Assembly (NCBI GenBank): GCA_019313105.1 | Contig: JAFDBW010000220.1 | Span: 1-11,565 of the forward strand | Source of the DNA: Deltaproteobacteria bacterium | GTDB lineage: Bacteria; Desulfobacterota; Desulfuromonadia; Desulfuromonadales; BM103 | Length of the DNA: 11,565 nucleotides | Direction: 5' to 3' | In this document: piece by piece, positions 1 through 6,347 of the stretch | Layout: each line of letters opens with the position of its first letter | Position numbering within the stretch: position 1 is the first letter of the stretch | Notes under the pieces: model-generated | The model's database searches: none | What the model was told of the DNA's origin: nothing | Seen by the model: only the letters and a program-made list of their open reading frames with translations | Made by a program: the position numbers and the translations under genes

Positions 1-65
1 CCCATCATGAAGAGGATGAAGACCGTCAGGCCATGCCAGAGTAAACTGTTCTTTTGGGAATTCAA
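1..65 (-). CDS. Partial: probable amino-acid ABC transporter permease (N-terminus only)
   Basis: Only about 21 codons lie in the window; the gene runs off the left edge. In this frame the minus strand reads a short polar stretch (NSQKNS) followed by a hydrophobic run (LLWHGLTVFILFMMG), which looks like the start of the first membrane segment of an inner-membrane permease. There is no in-frame ATG upstream. The proposed start is TTG at 65-63, with an AGGA-like ribosome site about 9 bases before it. The gene lies directly downstream of a polar amino-acid binding protein on the same strand, where a HisM/GlnP-type permease is expected. The permease identity rests mostly on context. An internal ATG (8-6 or 5-3) could be the real start, but it would lack a ribosome site and cut into the membrane segment. 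Confidence 0.5.
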   Translation of the reverse strand, partial: MNSQKNSLLWHGLTVFILFMM

Positions 66-92
66 CGTAATAGATCCTGTCCTGGTGGTCAG

Positions 93-137
93 AAAAAGAT
101 GGCGAGGCCGTTCCGTGCAGGAACCGCCTCGCCATTT
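93..137 (-). terminator. Strong hairpin terminator/attenuator after the binding-protein gene
   Basis: A perfect 10-bp outer stem (99-108 with 126-135) continues inward, after one C/C mismatch, as a 5-bp stem (110-114 with 120-124) with a 5-base loop. On the minus strand it is followed by five T (97-93). It begins about 10 bases after the stop codon of the binding protein and ends about 30 bases before the putative permease start. This is the usual place for a partial terminator that keeps binding-protein mRNA in excess over permease mRNA. The plus-strand T-run is only four bases, so termination is mainly leftward. Confidence 0.85.
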
Positions 138-147
138 TCAGATCTGT

Positions 148-948
148 TTACTGGAGTTCCTTGAGCCACTCGTCACTGAGGAACCATTTCTTGTAAATCT
201 TGTCGTAGGTGCCATCGTTCTTGGCCTGGACCAGGAAATTGTTCAGCCAGTTGAGGAAGTCGGCGTTGCCCCTGTTGACGGCCCATGCCAGCGGCTCATA
301 GGTAAAAGGATCGTCGAGCAGGACCACTTTGCCCTGGCCCTTTTCAGCAAAGGCGATGGCGTTGAAGGGCAGGTCGTAGACAAAAGCATCAACCTTGCCG
401 TTGAGAAGGTCCATAACCCCTTCCTGCTCGGTTTCAAAAGAGATGTAGGTTGCATTCGGGATCATGCGCTTGGTTGCCTGCTCGCCGGTAGTGCCGAGCT
501 TGGAGGCAACTTTGTACTTTTTGTTGTTGAGATCGCTATATGACTTGACTTCACCAGCCAGCTTCTTGTCGACCAGGATACTTTGGCCGATAACGATGTA
601 GGGGTCGGCGAAGTTGATCTTCAGGTTACGTTCCTGGGTGAGAGTCATGCCGCTCATGATGATGTCGAATTTCTTGGTGATCAGAGCCGGGATGATGCCG
701 TCCCAGGCAGTGCTGACCAGCTCAAGCTCGACGCCCATCGCCTTGGCAATGCGCTTGGCCATGTCGACGTCAAAGCCGATGATTTCACCTTTTTTATTGG
801 TCATTTCAAAAGGCATGTACCCGGGTTCCATCCCGACACGCAGGGTGCCGCGCTCCAGGATGTCGTCGAGGGTGTCGGCAACGGCAACACCGGGCAGGAC
901 CACGCACAGCGCCAGCAGACAGGCAATCAGAAGTTTGACTTGTTTCAT
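148..948 (-). CDS. Periplasmic polar amino-acid ABC transporter substrate-binding protein (SBP family 3)
   Basis: This 266-residue protein captures an amino acid in the periplasm and hands it to an inner-membrane ABC permease. It opens with a Sec signal peptide: basic MKQVK, a hydrophobic core to about residue 20, and an AVA-D cleavage site after residue 24. The mature part follows the SBP_bac_3 pattern: GTLRVGMEPGYMPFE, then GEIIGFDVDMAKRIA, the D-GIIPAL-T-KFDII-SGMT block, and LTQERNLKINFADPY, where the Arg is the usual ligand carboxylate-binding residue. FVYDLPF is the second-lobe ligand motif. The frame is open a further 22 codons upstream, but ATG at 948 is chosen because an excellent ribosome site (AAGGAGGAA, 962-954) sits 7 bases before it and the signal peptide starts there. 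The ligand is not determinable; polar amino acids are typical for the family. Confidence 0.93.
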   Translation of the reverse strand: MKQVKLLIACLLALCVVLPGVAVADTLDDILERGTLRVGMEPGYMPFEMTNKKGEIIGFDVDMAKRIAKAMGVELELVSTAWDGIIPALITKKFDIIMSGMTLTQERNLKINFADPYIVIGQSILVDKKLAGEVKSYSDLNNKKYKVASKLGTTGEQATKRMIPNATYISFETEQEGVMDLLNGKVDAFVYDLPFNAIAFAEKGQGKVVLLDDPFTYEPLAWAVNRGNADFLNWLNNFLVQAKNDGTYDKIYKKWFLSDEWLKELQ

Positions 949-953
949 GGTTG

Positions 954-962
954 TTCCTCCTT
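954..962 (-). promoter_or_regulatory. Ribosome binding site fixing the start of the amino-acid binding protein
   Basis: The minus strand reads AAGGAGGAA, almost a perfect anti-16S match, with 7 bases between GGAGG and the ATG at 948. It rules out the longer frame that starts at 1014. Confidence 0.85.
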
Positions 963-1010
963 GGAATGAAGAGAATAGAGTATTATGCCGTGAAGACGGC
1001 GGGATAATGT

Positions 1011-1166
1011 TCAATAGGATTTTCCTTCATCGAGAAGCTCCGAGATGGACATCCGCGTGTTGCACTTGGGACAGAGGGGTAGGTCTTCTATGGGCAGGTA
1101 AACGATCTTCGTGTAGCGACACTTTGCGCAAATCACCTCAATGGGTTCCAGTTTACCACGCTCCAT
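1011..1166 (-). CDS. Small zinc-ribbon protein, function unknown
   Basis: A 51-residue acidic/basic protein with two CxxC knuckles, C13-x-x-C16 and C32-P-K-C35, spaced as in a rubredoxin/zinc-ribbon fold that binds one zinc or iron. It has no signal peptide or membrane segment, so it is probably cytoplasmic. Nothing shows a catalytic domain. The ATG at 1166 is preferred over the longer open frame to 1286 because a GAGGGAG ribosome site lies just upstream and the extra 40 residues look random and would overlap the divergent gene. It ends 62 bases before the binding-protein gene on the same strand, so the two may share a transcript. A role as a metal-dependent regulator or RNA/protein-binding adaptor is possible but unproven. 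Existence is well supported; function is not recognised. Confidence 0.75.
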   Translation of the reverse strand: MERGKLEPIEVICAKCRYTKIVYLPIEDLPLCPKCNTRMSISELLDEGKSY

Positions 1167-1201
1167 GATGCTCTCCCTCGCAGAAGGACCTGAAAAAAGA
1201 A

Positions 1202-1230
1202 TTGAATTCACAGACTTCTGCTTATACCAT
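1202..1230 (+). promoter_or_regulatory. Candidate sigma-70 promoter for the EamA transporter
   Basis: TTGAAT (1202-1207) and TACCAT (1225-1230) are separated by 17 bases; each matches consensus at four of six positions. It would start transcription near 1237 and give a leader of about 40 bases. It overlaps the opposite-strand promoter candidate, so the two could compete. Confidence 0.4.
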
Positions 1231-1250
1231 AGCGCCTTCGCCTGAGACAA
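1221..1250 (-). promoter_or_regulatory. Candidate sigma-70 promoter for the zinc-ribbon/amino-acid transport operon
   Basis: Read on the minus strand, TTGTCT (1250-1245) and TATAAG (1226-1221) are 18 bases apart. The -10 matches five of six positions. Transcription would begin near 1214, about 48 bases before the zinc-ribbon start codon. No nearer promoter was evident before the binding-protein gene. Confidence 0.45.
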
Positions 1251-1277
1251 GACTCTAACATATTTGCCCGGACTATC

Positions 1278-2189
1278 ATGGATCAAAAAAAAAAAAACCA
1301 GTTTTATGCTGAACTTATGCTGGCGAGCGTGACCCTTTTCTGGGGAGCGACGTTTCCGATCGTCAAAGACGCGATCAGAGAGATGCCGGTCATGGCTTTT
1401 CTGTGGGTGCGTTTTGCCATGGCGGCAATTCTGCTGGCCATGATTGCCGGGCGCAGCGGCTTCGCCACGCTTGACCGGCGTGGCTGGCGTCTGGGTATCC
1501 TGCTCGGCACACTGCTTTTTTCTTCTTATCTTTTCCAGACATTCGGTCTCGAGCGCACCTCATCGGCCAATGCCGGATTCCTGACCGGTCTTGGTGTCGT
1601 CTGGGTCCCGCTGATGGCCGGGCCGATCCTCAGGAAGCCGGCTGCATTCGGTTCTAAAATTGGCGTTTGCCTGGCCCTGACCGGACTATTCATGCTGACC
1701 TGGCATACGCCCTGGACGATCAACTTCGGCGATGTCCTGGTCATCATCTGCTCGGTGTTTGTCGCCCTTCATATCATCGGCCTCGATGCTTTTACCAAAG
1801 GGTATGACGGCCGGGCGCTGACCTTCGTGCAGATTGCCACCATGGCGGTTCTGGGCTGTTGCGGCAGCCTGGTGTTCGAGCCGACTTCATGGCCGCAGGT
1901 CTGGACCGGTTCCCTGATCTTTGCTTTTATCATTACAGCCGTATTTGCCACGGCCTACGCTTTCTGGGCCATGACCACCTTTCAGAATCGCACCACTCCG
2001 ACCCGCGCGGCCTTGATTTACACCCTGGAACCTGTTTTTGCCGCGATCTTCTCGGTTTGGTTGGCGGGGGATCGATTGACGACGATCGGCTGGTTCGGTG
2101 GCGCGCTCATCGTTACCGGTATGATTGTCGCCGAGGTCTGGCCGTTGATGAATCAGAGGGCCATAAAAAGATCAAACGCAGCGCACTAA
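1278..2189 (+). CDS. EamA/DMT-family membrane transporter
   Basis: A 303-residue inner-membrane protein of the drug/metabolite transporter superfamily, made of two EamA repeats with about ten membrane helices in total. The first repeat shows the family's N-terminal pattern (TLFWGATFPIVKDAI, then FLWVRFAMAAILL) and the SANAGFLTGLGVVWVPL helix. The second ends with the TRAALIYTLEPVFAAIFSVWLAGDRLTTIGWFGGALIVTGMI block typical of EamA proteins. Members usually export amino acids, nucleosides or other metabolites; the substrate cannot be told from sequence. The start is odd: codons 3-7 lie in an uninterrupted run of 13 A (1285-1297) and the ribosome site is weak (CGGA, about 6 bases upstream). An in-frame ATG at 1317 (Met14) is a possible second start. 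A good terminator follows, so it is probably monocistronic. Confidence 0.92.
   Translation: MDQKKKNQFYAELMLASVTLFWGATFPIVKDAIREMPVMAFLWVRFAMAAILLAMIAGRSGFATLDRRGWRLGILLGTLLFSSYLFQTFGLERTSSANAGFLTGLGVVWVPLMAGPILRKPAAFGSKIGVCLALTGLFMLTWHTPWTINFGDVLVIICSVFVALHIIGLDAFTKGYDGRALTFVQIATMAVLGCCGSLVFEPTSWPQVWTGSLIFAFIITAVFATAYAFWAMTTFQNRTTPTRAALIYTLEPVFAAIFSVWLAGDRLTTIGWFGGALIVTGMIVAEVWPLMNQRAIKRSNAAH
1285..1297 (+). repeat. 13-A homopolymer inside the first codons of the EamA gene
   Basis: Thirteen consecutive A encode part of Gln3, three Lys and part of Asn7. Adding one A leads to a stop after 11 codons; losing one leads to a stop after 17 codons. The tract is therefore a potential slippage site. 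Confidence 0.9.
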
Positions 2190-2212
2190 ACGTAGTTAAT
2201 GGAACGTGTTTT

Positions 2213-2243
2213 AAAAGCCTGCCTGACTGGGAGGTTTTTTTTT
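2213..2243 (+). terminator. Rho-independent terminator after the EamA gene
   Basis: The arm AAAAG-CCT-G-CC (2213-2223) pairs with GG-G-AGG-T-TTTT (2229-2239), allowing one G/G mismatch and one G-T wobble, around a 5-base loop. A run of nine T follows (2235-2243). It lies 24 bases after the EamA stop. Confidence 0.75.
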
Positions 2244-2251
2244 GATATATT
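2223..2251 (+). promoter_or_regulatory. Candidate promoter for the rhodanese gene, overlapping the terminator
   Basis: CTGACT (2223-2228, four of six) and TATATT (2246-2251, five of six) are 17 bases apart. The -35 sits in the terminator loop and the spacer contains its T-run. Transcription would begin near 2258, leaving a short leader with a strong GGAGGT ribosome site at 2271-2276. Confidence 0.4.
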
Positions 2252-2281
2252 GTCCAGAACTTATCACAACGGAGGTTTGCC

Positions 2282-2668
2282 ATGTCTATCGGTTACAAGG
2301 CGTTGGTTGCGGATGCCGAATCCCGTATCAAAACGATCTCAGCTGCAGATGCACTGACCGAGGCGTCCGCCCCGGATGTTGTGTTTGTCGACCTGCGCGA
2401 TGTGCGCGAATTGAAACGTGAAGGGAAAATCCCCGGCGCTTTTCATTGCCCGCGCGGGCTCCTGGAGTTCTGGATTGATCCCGAAAGCCAGTATCACAAC
2501 CCGATCTTTGCCGAAGACAAAAGGTTCGTTTTCTACTGCAACCTCGGCTGGCGCTCTGCTCTGGCAGCTGACATTGCCCAGAAGATGGGGTTGGCAAATG
2601 TCTGCCATATCGATGGAGGTTTTGAAGCCTGGAAGGCTGCCGGTGGTGCAGTAGAGGAAAAAAAATAA
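2282..2668 (+). CDS. Single-domain rhodanese-like sulfurtransferase
   Basis: A 128-residue cytoplasmic protein with one rhodanese domain, the fold that moves sulfane sulfur through a persulfide on an active-site cysteine. Visible landmarks are the VVFVDLRDVRELKREGKIPGAFH block (about residues 33-55), which is the CH2A/CH2B region, and the active-site loop FYCNLGWRS with Cys86 followed by the G-x-R-S turn. GGFEAWKAAGG near the C-terminus is the usual closing motif. Cys86 is present, so the protein is likely catalytically competent rather than an inactive rhodanese-like scaffold. The start is secure: GGAGGT lies 5 bases before ATG. No signal peptide is seen. The sulfur donor and acceptor are unknown. 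It is followed after 69 bases by an amino-acid exporter on the same strand. Confidence 0.92.
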   Translation: MSIGYKALVADAESRIKTISAADALTEASAPDVVFVDLRDVRELKREGKIPGAFHCPRGLLEFWIDPESQYHNPIFAEDKRFVFYCNLGWRSALAADIAQKMGLANVCHIDGGFEAWKAAGGAVEEKK

Positions 2669-2737
2669 GGGCTTTATACTTGCAATTTCTTCACTGAAAA
2701 GCGTCTTTCCTGATTATCACCACGGTCATCGCAAAAC

Positions 2738-3337
2738 ATGGCTGCATATATTGCCGGCTTCACATTGGGTTTGTCGTTGATTCTGGCGATTGGTGCCCAG
2801 AACGCTTTTGTCCTTAGACAGGGATTGAAAAAGCAGCACGTCTTCGTGGTCTGCCTGATCTGTGCCCTATCCGATGCCATCCTGGTCGTCGTGGGCGTGT
2901 CCGGATTCGGAATGATCGTCAAGGAGTCGCCATGGATAGAGACCCTGTCCCGTTATGGAGGCGCGGTATTCCTTGGGTTTTACGCGATCAAAAGTTTTAT
3001 CGCCGCCTTCAGAACGAGCCACTCTCTGGATCCGGCCGAGGAGATCAGCACCTCCCTGAAAAAAACGGTTTTTATCTGTCTTGCATTCACCTGGCTGAAT
3101 CCACATGTGTATCTGGACACGGTCGTGTTGCTCGGCTCGATTTCAACTCAGTTCAAGGCGGCTAAGTCGCTGTTCGCATATGGTGCCGTCACCGCGTCAT
3201 TTCTGTTTTTCTTCACTCTTGGATACGGTGCGAGAATCCTGATCCCGTTTTTTCAGAAACCGGTCTCATGGAAAGTCCTGGATTTTGTGATCGGTCTGGT
3301 CATGTTGTCGATTGCCTTGAGCCTGGTGCTGGTTTAA
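2738..3337 (+). CDS. argO: LysE/ArgO-family amino-acid exporter
   Basis: A 199-residue inner-membrane exporter with about six helices. It carries the LysE-family signature near the N-terminus (LILAIGAQNAFVLRQGLKKQH, about residues 14-34) and the second signature TWLNPHVYLDTVVLLGS (about 118-134). Both are closest to the ArgO branch (E. coli ArgO, 211 residues), which exports arginine and the analogue canavanine; lysine export is the alternative. The name is given by resemblance only. The ATG at 2738 fits the family's N-terminus, but there is no recognisable ribosome site before it, so translation may be weak. The 69-base gap from the rhodanese holds no terminator, so co-transcription is possible. 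No LysG/ArgP-type regulator is adjacent, unlike classic lysE loci. Confidence 0.87.
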   Translation: MAAYIAGFTLGLSLILAIGAQNAFVLRQGLKKQHVFVVCLICALSDAILVVVGVSGFGMIVKESPWIETLSRYGGAVFLGFYAIKSFIAAFRTSHSLDPAEEISTSLKKTVFICLAFTWLNPHVYLDTVVLLGSISTQFKAAKSLFAYGAVTASFLFFFTLGYGARILIPFFQKPVSWKVLDFVIGLVMLSIALSLVLV

Positions 3338-3417
3338 TCGTTTTCTTCTTGTGACAAGTGATCGCAAAAAGCCTTTTATAGAATTGGAATTTGACCGAGT
3401 CTGCGGAGATTGAATTG

Positions 3418-3750
3418 ATGAGTGAACTACCGAAATGTCCCGAATGCGGTTCTGAATACACCTACCAAGACCGTGACATGTACGTGTGCCCTGAATGTGC
3501 ACATGAATGGAGTATGAATGACAGTGCGGTCGATGAAAAGATCATCAGGGACGCCAACGGGAGTGTCCTGGTAGATGGCGATTCAGTCACTGTTATCAAG
3601 GATTTAAAAGTGAAAGGTTCCTCGCTGGTCGTCAAGGTCGGCACGAAGGTCAGGAATATCCGCCTGGTCGATGGCGATCACGATATCGACTGCAAGCTCG
3701 ACGGTATCGGAGCAATGAAACTGAAGTCGGAGTTTGTGAAAAAGGTTTAG
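3418..3750 (+). CDS. yjdM: YjdM/PhnA-family zinc-ribbon protein
   Basis: A 110-residue cytoplasmic protein that matches the YjdM (older name PhnA) family nearly end to end; the E. coli protein is about 111 residues. The N-terminal zinc ribbon has C7-P-x-C10 and C24-P-E-C27, followed by AHEW. The C-terminal SH3-like half carries the family's hallmark blocks VKDLxVKGSS-like (here IKDLKVKGSS), VGTKVRNIRLVDGDHDIDCK and GAMKLKSEFVKKV. Despite the historical phn name, the family is not known to be required for phosphonate breakdown, and it is not the phosphonoacetate hydrolase also called PhnA; the cellular role is unsettled. The frame is open from a TTG at 3391, but ATG at 3418 is preferred because GGAG (3405-3408) lies 9 bases before it and the family starts there. 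Confidence 0.93.
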   Translation: MSELPKCPECGSEYTYQDRDMYVCPECAHEWSMNDSAVDEKIIRDANGSVLVDGDSVTVIKDLKVKGSSLVVKVGTKVRNIRLVDGDHDIDCKLDGIGAMKLKSEFVKKV

Positions 3751-3751
3751 A

Positions 3752-3815
3752 GGCAGGAAGGGGGAAAGAGGATGCCAAAAATCCTAGTCTCTTACCTCTT
3801 TCACCTTACCTTGCC
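3752..3815. repeat. Imperfect inverted repeat filling the convergent yjdM/ybbP gap
   Basis: The left purine-rich arm (3752-3771) and the right pyrimidine-rich arm (3795-3815) are near reverse complements of about 20 bases. They share an uninterrupted 8-base core (GAAAGAGG / CCTCTTTC), with a spacer of about 23 bases. Neither side carries a clear T-tract, so it is not a textbook terminator. It could act as a weak bidirectional terminator or mRNA 3'-end stabiliser, or belong to a dispersed intergenic repeat family. Confidence 0.55.
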
Positions 3816-3818
3816 CTT

Positions 3819-6347
3819 TCATTCCCCCCTAAGATACGTCGACGGTTTCTGCCCGAGAGCCTTCCAAGTGCCGAGCAGGCCGAGCAGGAGCGTCAGGGCA
3901 ATGCCGATCAGGATCGTTGTGATGATCGTTGTCGGGTGCAGGGTAAACGGCATCTTCATCAGACCTTTGATTATCCCCATGGCCGCGATGCTGCCGACAA
4001 TTGCGCTGAGACAACCGGCAATCAGACCGAGCAGTACGAACTCCGTAGCAAAAGCCCCGAGTATGTCAAAACGGGTTGCCCCGCACACTTTGAATATCAC
4101 CGCATCATGGATACGTCGATGCTGATCCGCAGAAACTGCACCGGCCAGCACAAGGAATCCGGTTAACAGAGCAATCGCAGCCATGCTGCGAAATGCCGTG
4201 CCGATCCTGTCGAGAGTGCGGGAGACGTTCTGCATGACTTCACGGGTGCTGATCGCGGAGACGTTCGGGAACTGCTTGGTGATCGTGTCGTAGGCGGTCT
4301 CTTCGTCTTCCGGCAGCACATGAATGGACGCGATATTCGTCTGCGGCGCGTTCTCCAGCAGGCTGGGAGAGAAGATTAGTGCAAAGTTCAGGTCCAGAGT
4401 TGACCAGTCCACTTGCCGTCGGCTGCTGATCCTGGCGGTCACGTCACGACCGAGCACGTTCACCGTCAGGGTGTCGCCGATATCTACACCAAACCCTTTG
4501 GCCAGGTCGTCTGTTAAAGAGACCAGAGGCTCACCGGTATAATCAGGCGGCCACCATTCTCCTGCAACGATCTCCGTATCTGGCGGCATCTCGGCAGAAT
4601 AACTCAGGAACCGGTCGCCACGTACCGCCCAGCGTACCTCCTGGGCGATCTCTGCCGTGCTGACCGGCGTGCCGGCAATAGCGATAATCCGTCCACGAAG
4701 GGTGGGATAGCGCTCGATCTTACCTATGCCGGGCAAACTCTTTGCGAGCGCTTCAAAAGCTTCCGCCTGGGAACCCTGAATGTCTAGAAAAAAGAAAGCT
4801 GGCGCTTCGCTGGGCACTGTTTCGTTGACCTTGTCATCAAGATTGGTCTGGACCAGCATGATCACGACCAGCGCCGTCAAGCCAAGTCCGAGAGAAAAGA
4901 GCGCATTGCCGGCTGGTGAGCCACGACGATGGATGTTGGCCAGGCCCAGCCGTAACGATGGATTGTTCGGCCGAGGCAGGTGGCGGGTCAGTTTGACAAC
5001 CATGGTTGCGGCATAGCGAAAAATGCCGAATGAGGTGGCTGCGCCGCAGATAAACCAGAATGCCATTTTATGGTCCGTGCTGGTCAGCACAGCCAACATG
5101 GCCAGACAAATGACGGCAAAGGCGATCATGATCCTGATAGCGATGCCGGGGTTCTGGTCTGTGTTCTCACCGTAACCACGAAACAGTATTGCAGGTGAAA
5201 CCCGCCTGGCGACGCCAAGTGCCTTGAGGGAGAAAACCAACGCAATCAGCAGCCCGAACATGGCTGCGGTAAGTAGGGCTTGCCAGTGAATCGCCGGTGC
5301 CAGCGGCACCGGAAGATGGCTGCCCAGAAGTTGCTTGATTAGAAATGGCAGTGCCGCCCCGCAGACAACCCCGGCACCAGCGCCAAGAGCGCCGAGCGCA
5401 AGAACCTGCAGGAGATAAGCGATAAAGATCAGATGGCCCGGTGCTCCCAGGCACTTCATCGTTGCGATGTGCGTGATCTTACCAGTCAGGTAGCTACGCA
5501 CAGCTCCAGAGACGCCGAGCACGCCAACCAGTAACGCGTAGAGACCGATCAGGGTCAGGTTCTGATTCATGCGGTCGAGAAAAAAGCGTACCCGGGGGGC
5601 CGCTTCCCGCCAAGTGCGCAGACGCCAGCCGGCTTCGGGAAAACGTTCCTGTAAGTCGTCCCTGAATTGATCAACGGTTTCGCGGTCAGGCAGTCGCAAG
5701 CGATATGCGTGATAGATCAAACTGCCCGGCTGCATCAATCCTGTTGCAGCAAGTCCGTCGAGGCTGGTCATGAAACGCGGACCGAGGTTGAAGGCCCGGA
5801 TAGTTCGGTCCGGTTCCGTCGTTAGGACCCCACGGATGAGGAACTCAGCGTCACCGACTTTCACCTTGTCTCCAACATCAATGTCCAGTCTTCCAAGTAG
5901 AGCCCGTTCCACGAGGGCGCCATATATTCCATCGTCGACAAGTGCCCGGGCAATCGACTGAGTCGGTTCTATCTCAACATTGCCATAAAGGGGGTATGAG
6001 TGGTCAACAGCCTTCAGCTCCGCCAGTATTCGCTTGTTGCCGTCATCATTCGCCACCATGGTGCGCATGGTGACCACGTGTGAAAGGCTGCCGCGTGTGG
6101 CAAGGTAGCTGGCCGCCGCAGCCGGCAGCTCACGGTGCGCCATGCGGATTTCAAAATCCCCGCCGAGCAGTCCGCTGGCATCTGCCAAAAGCCCTGATTT
6201 GGCTGACTCGGTAAAGGAGCCGATGGCGCTGATAGAGAAGACGCCGAGAAACAGGCAGGTCAGGAATACCCCGAAGCCGCGCAAACCGCCACGCAGTTCA
6301 CGTCTGGCCAGACGTAAAGCTTGTGGTATGGTCCGGACTTCATTCAC
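3819..6347 (-). CDS. ybbP: FtsX/MacB-like ABC transporter permease, YbbP family
   Basis: An 842-residue inner-membrane protein of the YbbP group (COG3127; E. coli YbbP about 804 residues). It has a duplicated FtsX-permease layout: one helix near residues 24-44, a periplasmic domain of about 210 residues, helices near 264-284, 306-336, 356-378, 403-422, 429-450 and 480-500, a second periplasmic domain to about 715, and three final helices near 721-741, 768-795 and 808-828. Cytoplasmic loops with ATMKCLGAPGHLI and VIFKVCGATRFDIL are the coupling segments that contact the ATPase. Such permeases transmit ATP-driven movement to the periplasm rather than forming an ordinary pore. The start is GTG at 6347, overlapping the last 8 bases of ybbA (translational coupling). 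It is called a lysophospholipase-biosynthesis transporter in COG; a role in moving lipophilic substrates to TesA is inference. Confidence 0.92.
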   Translation of the reverse strand: MNEVRTIPQALRLARRELRGGLRGFGVFLTCLFLGVFSISAIGSFTESAKSGLLADASGLLGGDFEIRMAHRELPAAAASYLATRGSLSHVVTMRTMVANDDGNKRILAELKAVDHSYPLYGNVEIEPTQSIARALVDDGIYGALVERALLGRLDIDVGDKVKVGDAEFLIRGVLTTEPDRTIRAFNLGPRFMTSLDGLAATGLMQPGSLIYHAYRLRLPDRETVDQFRDDLQERFPEAGWRLRTWREAAPRVRFFLDRMNQNLTLIGLYALLVGVLGVSGAVRSYLTGKITHIATMKCLGAPGHLIFIAYLLQVLALGALGAGAGVVCGAALPFLIKQLLGSHLPVPLAPAIHWQALLTAAMFGLLIALVFSLKALGVARRVSPAILFRGYGENTDQNPGIAIRIMIAFAVICLAMLAVLTSTDHKMAFWFICGAATSFGIFRYAATMVVKLTRHLPRPNNPSLRLGLANIHRRGSPAGNALFSLGLGLTALVVIMLVQTNLDDKVNETVPSEAPAFFFLDIQGSQAEAFEALAKSLPGIGKIERYPTLRGRIIAIAGTPVSTAEIAQEVRWAVRGDRFLSYSAEMPPDTEIVAGEWWPPDYTGEPLVSLTDDLAKGFGVDIGDTLTVNVLGRDVTARISSRRQVDWSTLDLNFALIFSPSLLENAPQTNIASIHVLPEDEETAYDTITKQFPNVSAISTREVMQNVSRTLDRIGTAFRSMAAIALLTGFLVLAGAVSADQHRRIHDAVIFKVCGATRFDILGAFATEFVLLGLIAGCLSAIVGSIAAMGIIKGLMKMPFTLHPTTIITTILIGIALTLLLGLLGTWKALGQKPSTYLRGE

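Noticed and set aside
7..543. Open plus-strand frame of 178 codons
   Set aside because: It lies antisense to the well-supported binding protein and crosses the terminator hairpin; its composition looks like a reverse-strand shadow.
987..1000. Hairpin GCCGT-GAAG-ACGGC between the zinc-ribbon and binding-protein genes
   Set aside because: The stem is only 5 bp and has no T-run, so it is not supported as a terminator or riboswitch.
614..1168. Open plus-strand frame of 184 codons across the binding protein and zinc-ribbon genes
   Set aside because: It is antisense to two genes with ribosome sites and family motifs; low-complexity Ser/Arg-rich translation typical of a shadow.
1859..2245. Plus-strand frame of 128 codons overlapping the end of the EamA gene
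   Set aside because: It is out of frame within a conserved transporter domain and runs through the terminator.
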